This document shows positions 33,144-33,220 of a DNA stretch of 33,220 nucleotides, piece after piece. The notes beneath the pieces are model-generated. The model ran no database searches. It worked only from the letters and a program-made list of their open reading frames with translations, and was not told where the DNA came from. Both the position numbers and the translations under genes were made by a program. This DNA is from an uncultured Clostridia bacterium (GTDB taxonomy: Bacteria > Bacillota > Clostridia > TANB77 > CAG-508), in contig CANRQI010000010.1 of assembly GCA_947632835.1 (NCBI GenBank), positions 1-33,220 of the forward strand, read 5' to 3'. Each line of letters starts with the position of its first letter. Within the stretch, counting starts at the first letter, position 1.

Positions 33144-33220
33144 AAAATATATGTTTTATTCATTATCCCAACTGCGCACAGTATGTAAAATTTAAAAATT
33201 TAACATACTGTAGCTAGTCG
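33144..33220 (+). repeat. Palindromic structured element A, copy 3 (cut by the window edge)
   Basis: It matches copy 2 over 77 bases with about three or four differences. It includes TTATCCCAACTGCGCA, the CAGTATGT/ACATACTG stem and TAGCTAGTCG. The right third lies outside the window. Same orientation as copy 2. Confidence 0.9.

Overview
The window is about 33 kb of very AT-rich DNA from a low-GC Gram-positive anaerobe, most likely an uncultivated Clostridia-type Firmicute. The evidence is the strong AT bias, consensus TTGACA-N17-TATAAT promoters, GGAGG ribosome binding sites, a ferredoxin-dependent pyruvate oxidoreductase, a sortase, a MinD/MinE pair next to rodA, and an EndoA/MazF-type RNase beside a GerS-like protein. 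I cannot name the genus.

Layout. The left edge (1-242, minus) is the 5' part of an unrecognised gene with its own promoter. From 358 to 5407 a minus-strand cluster reads minD, minE, rodA, dus, a GerS-like membrane protein and mazF. MinE carries a long acidic repeat extension. Both rodA and dus are interrupted by one extra base at the identical heptamer CTTCGGA. Positions 5663-7672 (minus) hold an ECF sigma factor, its zinc-finger anti-sigma factor and a third membrane protein; 7914-8540 (plus) is a related membrane protein. After a repeat-rich gap, 9021-12073 (plus) encodes four-subunit pyruvate:ferredoxin oxidoreductase. Positions 12119-15395 (minus) hold two unknown membrane proteins, a sortase and a coiled-coil protein. 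Then come ksgA/rsmA (plus), a histidine phosphatase and a lone, probably foreign ATP-grasp-like gene (both minus), and a clpB cluster with two small genes (18445-21663, minus). The right third (22219-33017, minus) is a type 1 BREX anti-phage operon: brxA, brxB, brxC, pglX, pglZ. No brxL is visible.

Most notable. (1) In the dus and rodA reading frames, CGG occurs only as CUU-CGG-A, and one +1 step there restores a full-length conserved protein. This mirrors the RF2 CUU-UGA-C recoding site, so I propose +1 recoding at a rare or poorly read CGG codon; assembly error is the main alternative. By eye, every other in-frame CGG lies in two genes that look imported. (2) Two families of roughly 125-bp palindromic elements (A: three copies; B: one full copy plus fragments) share one architecture: outer stem, CCC-containing internal loop, inner hairpin, then a CGGTCCCCAC or GGTCCCCAC loop. 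Family A shows a compensatory base-pair change, and two direct copies bracket the BREX cassette. (3) MinE is fused to nine 11-residue Glu-rich repeats.

All reading was by eye; no database or folding program was used.
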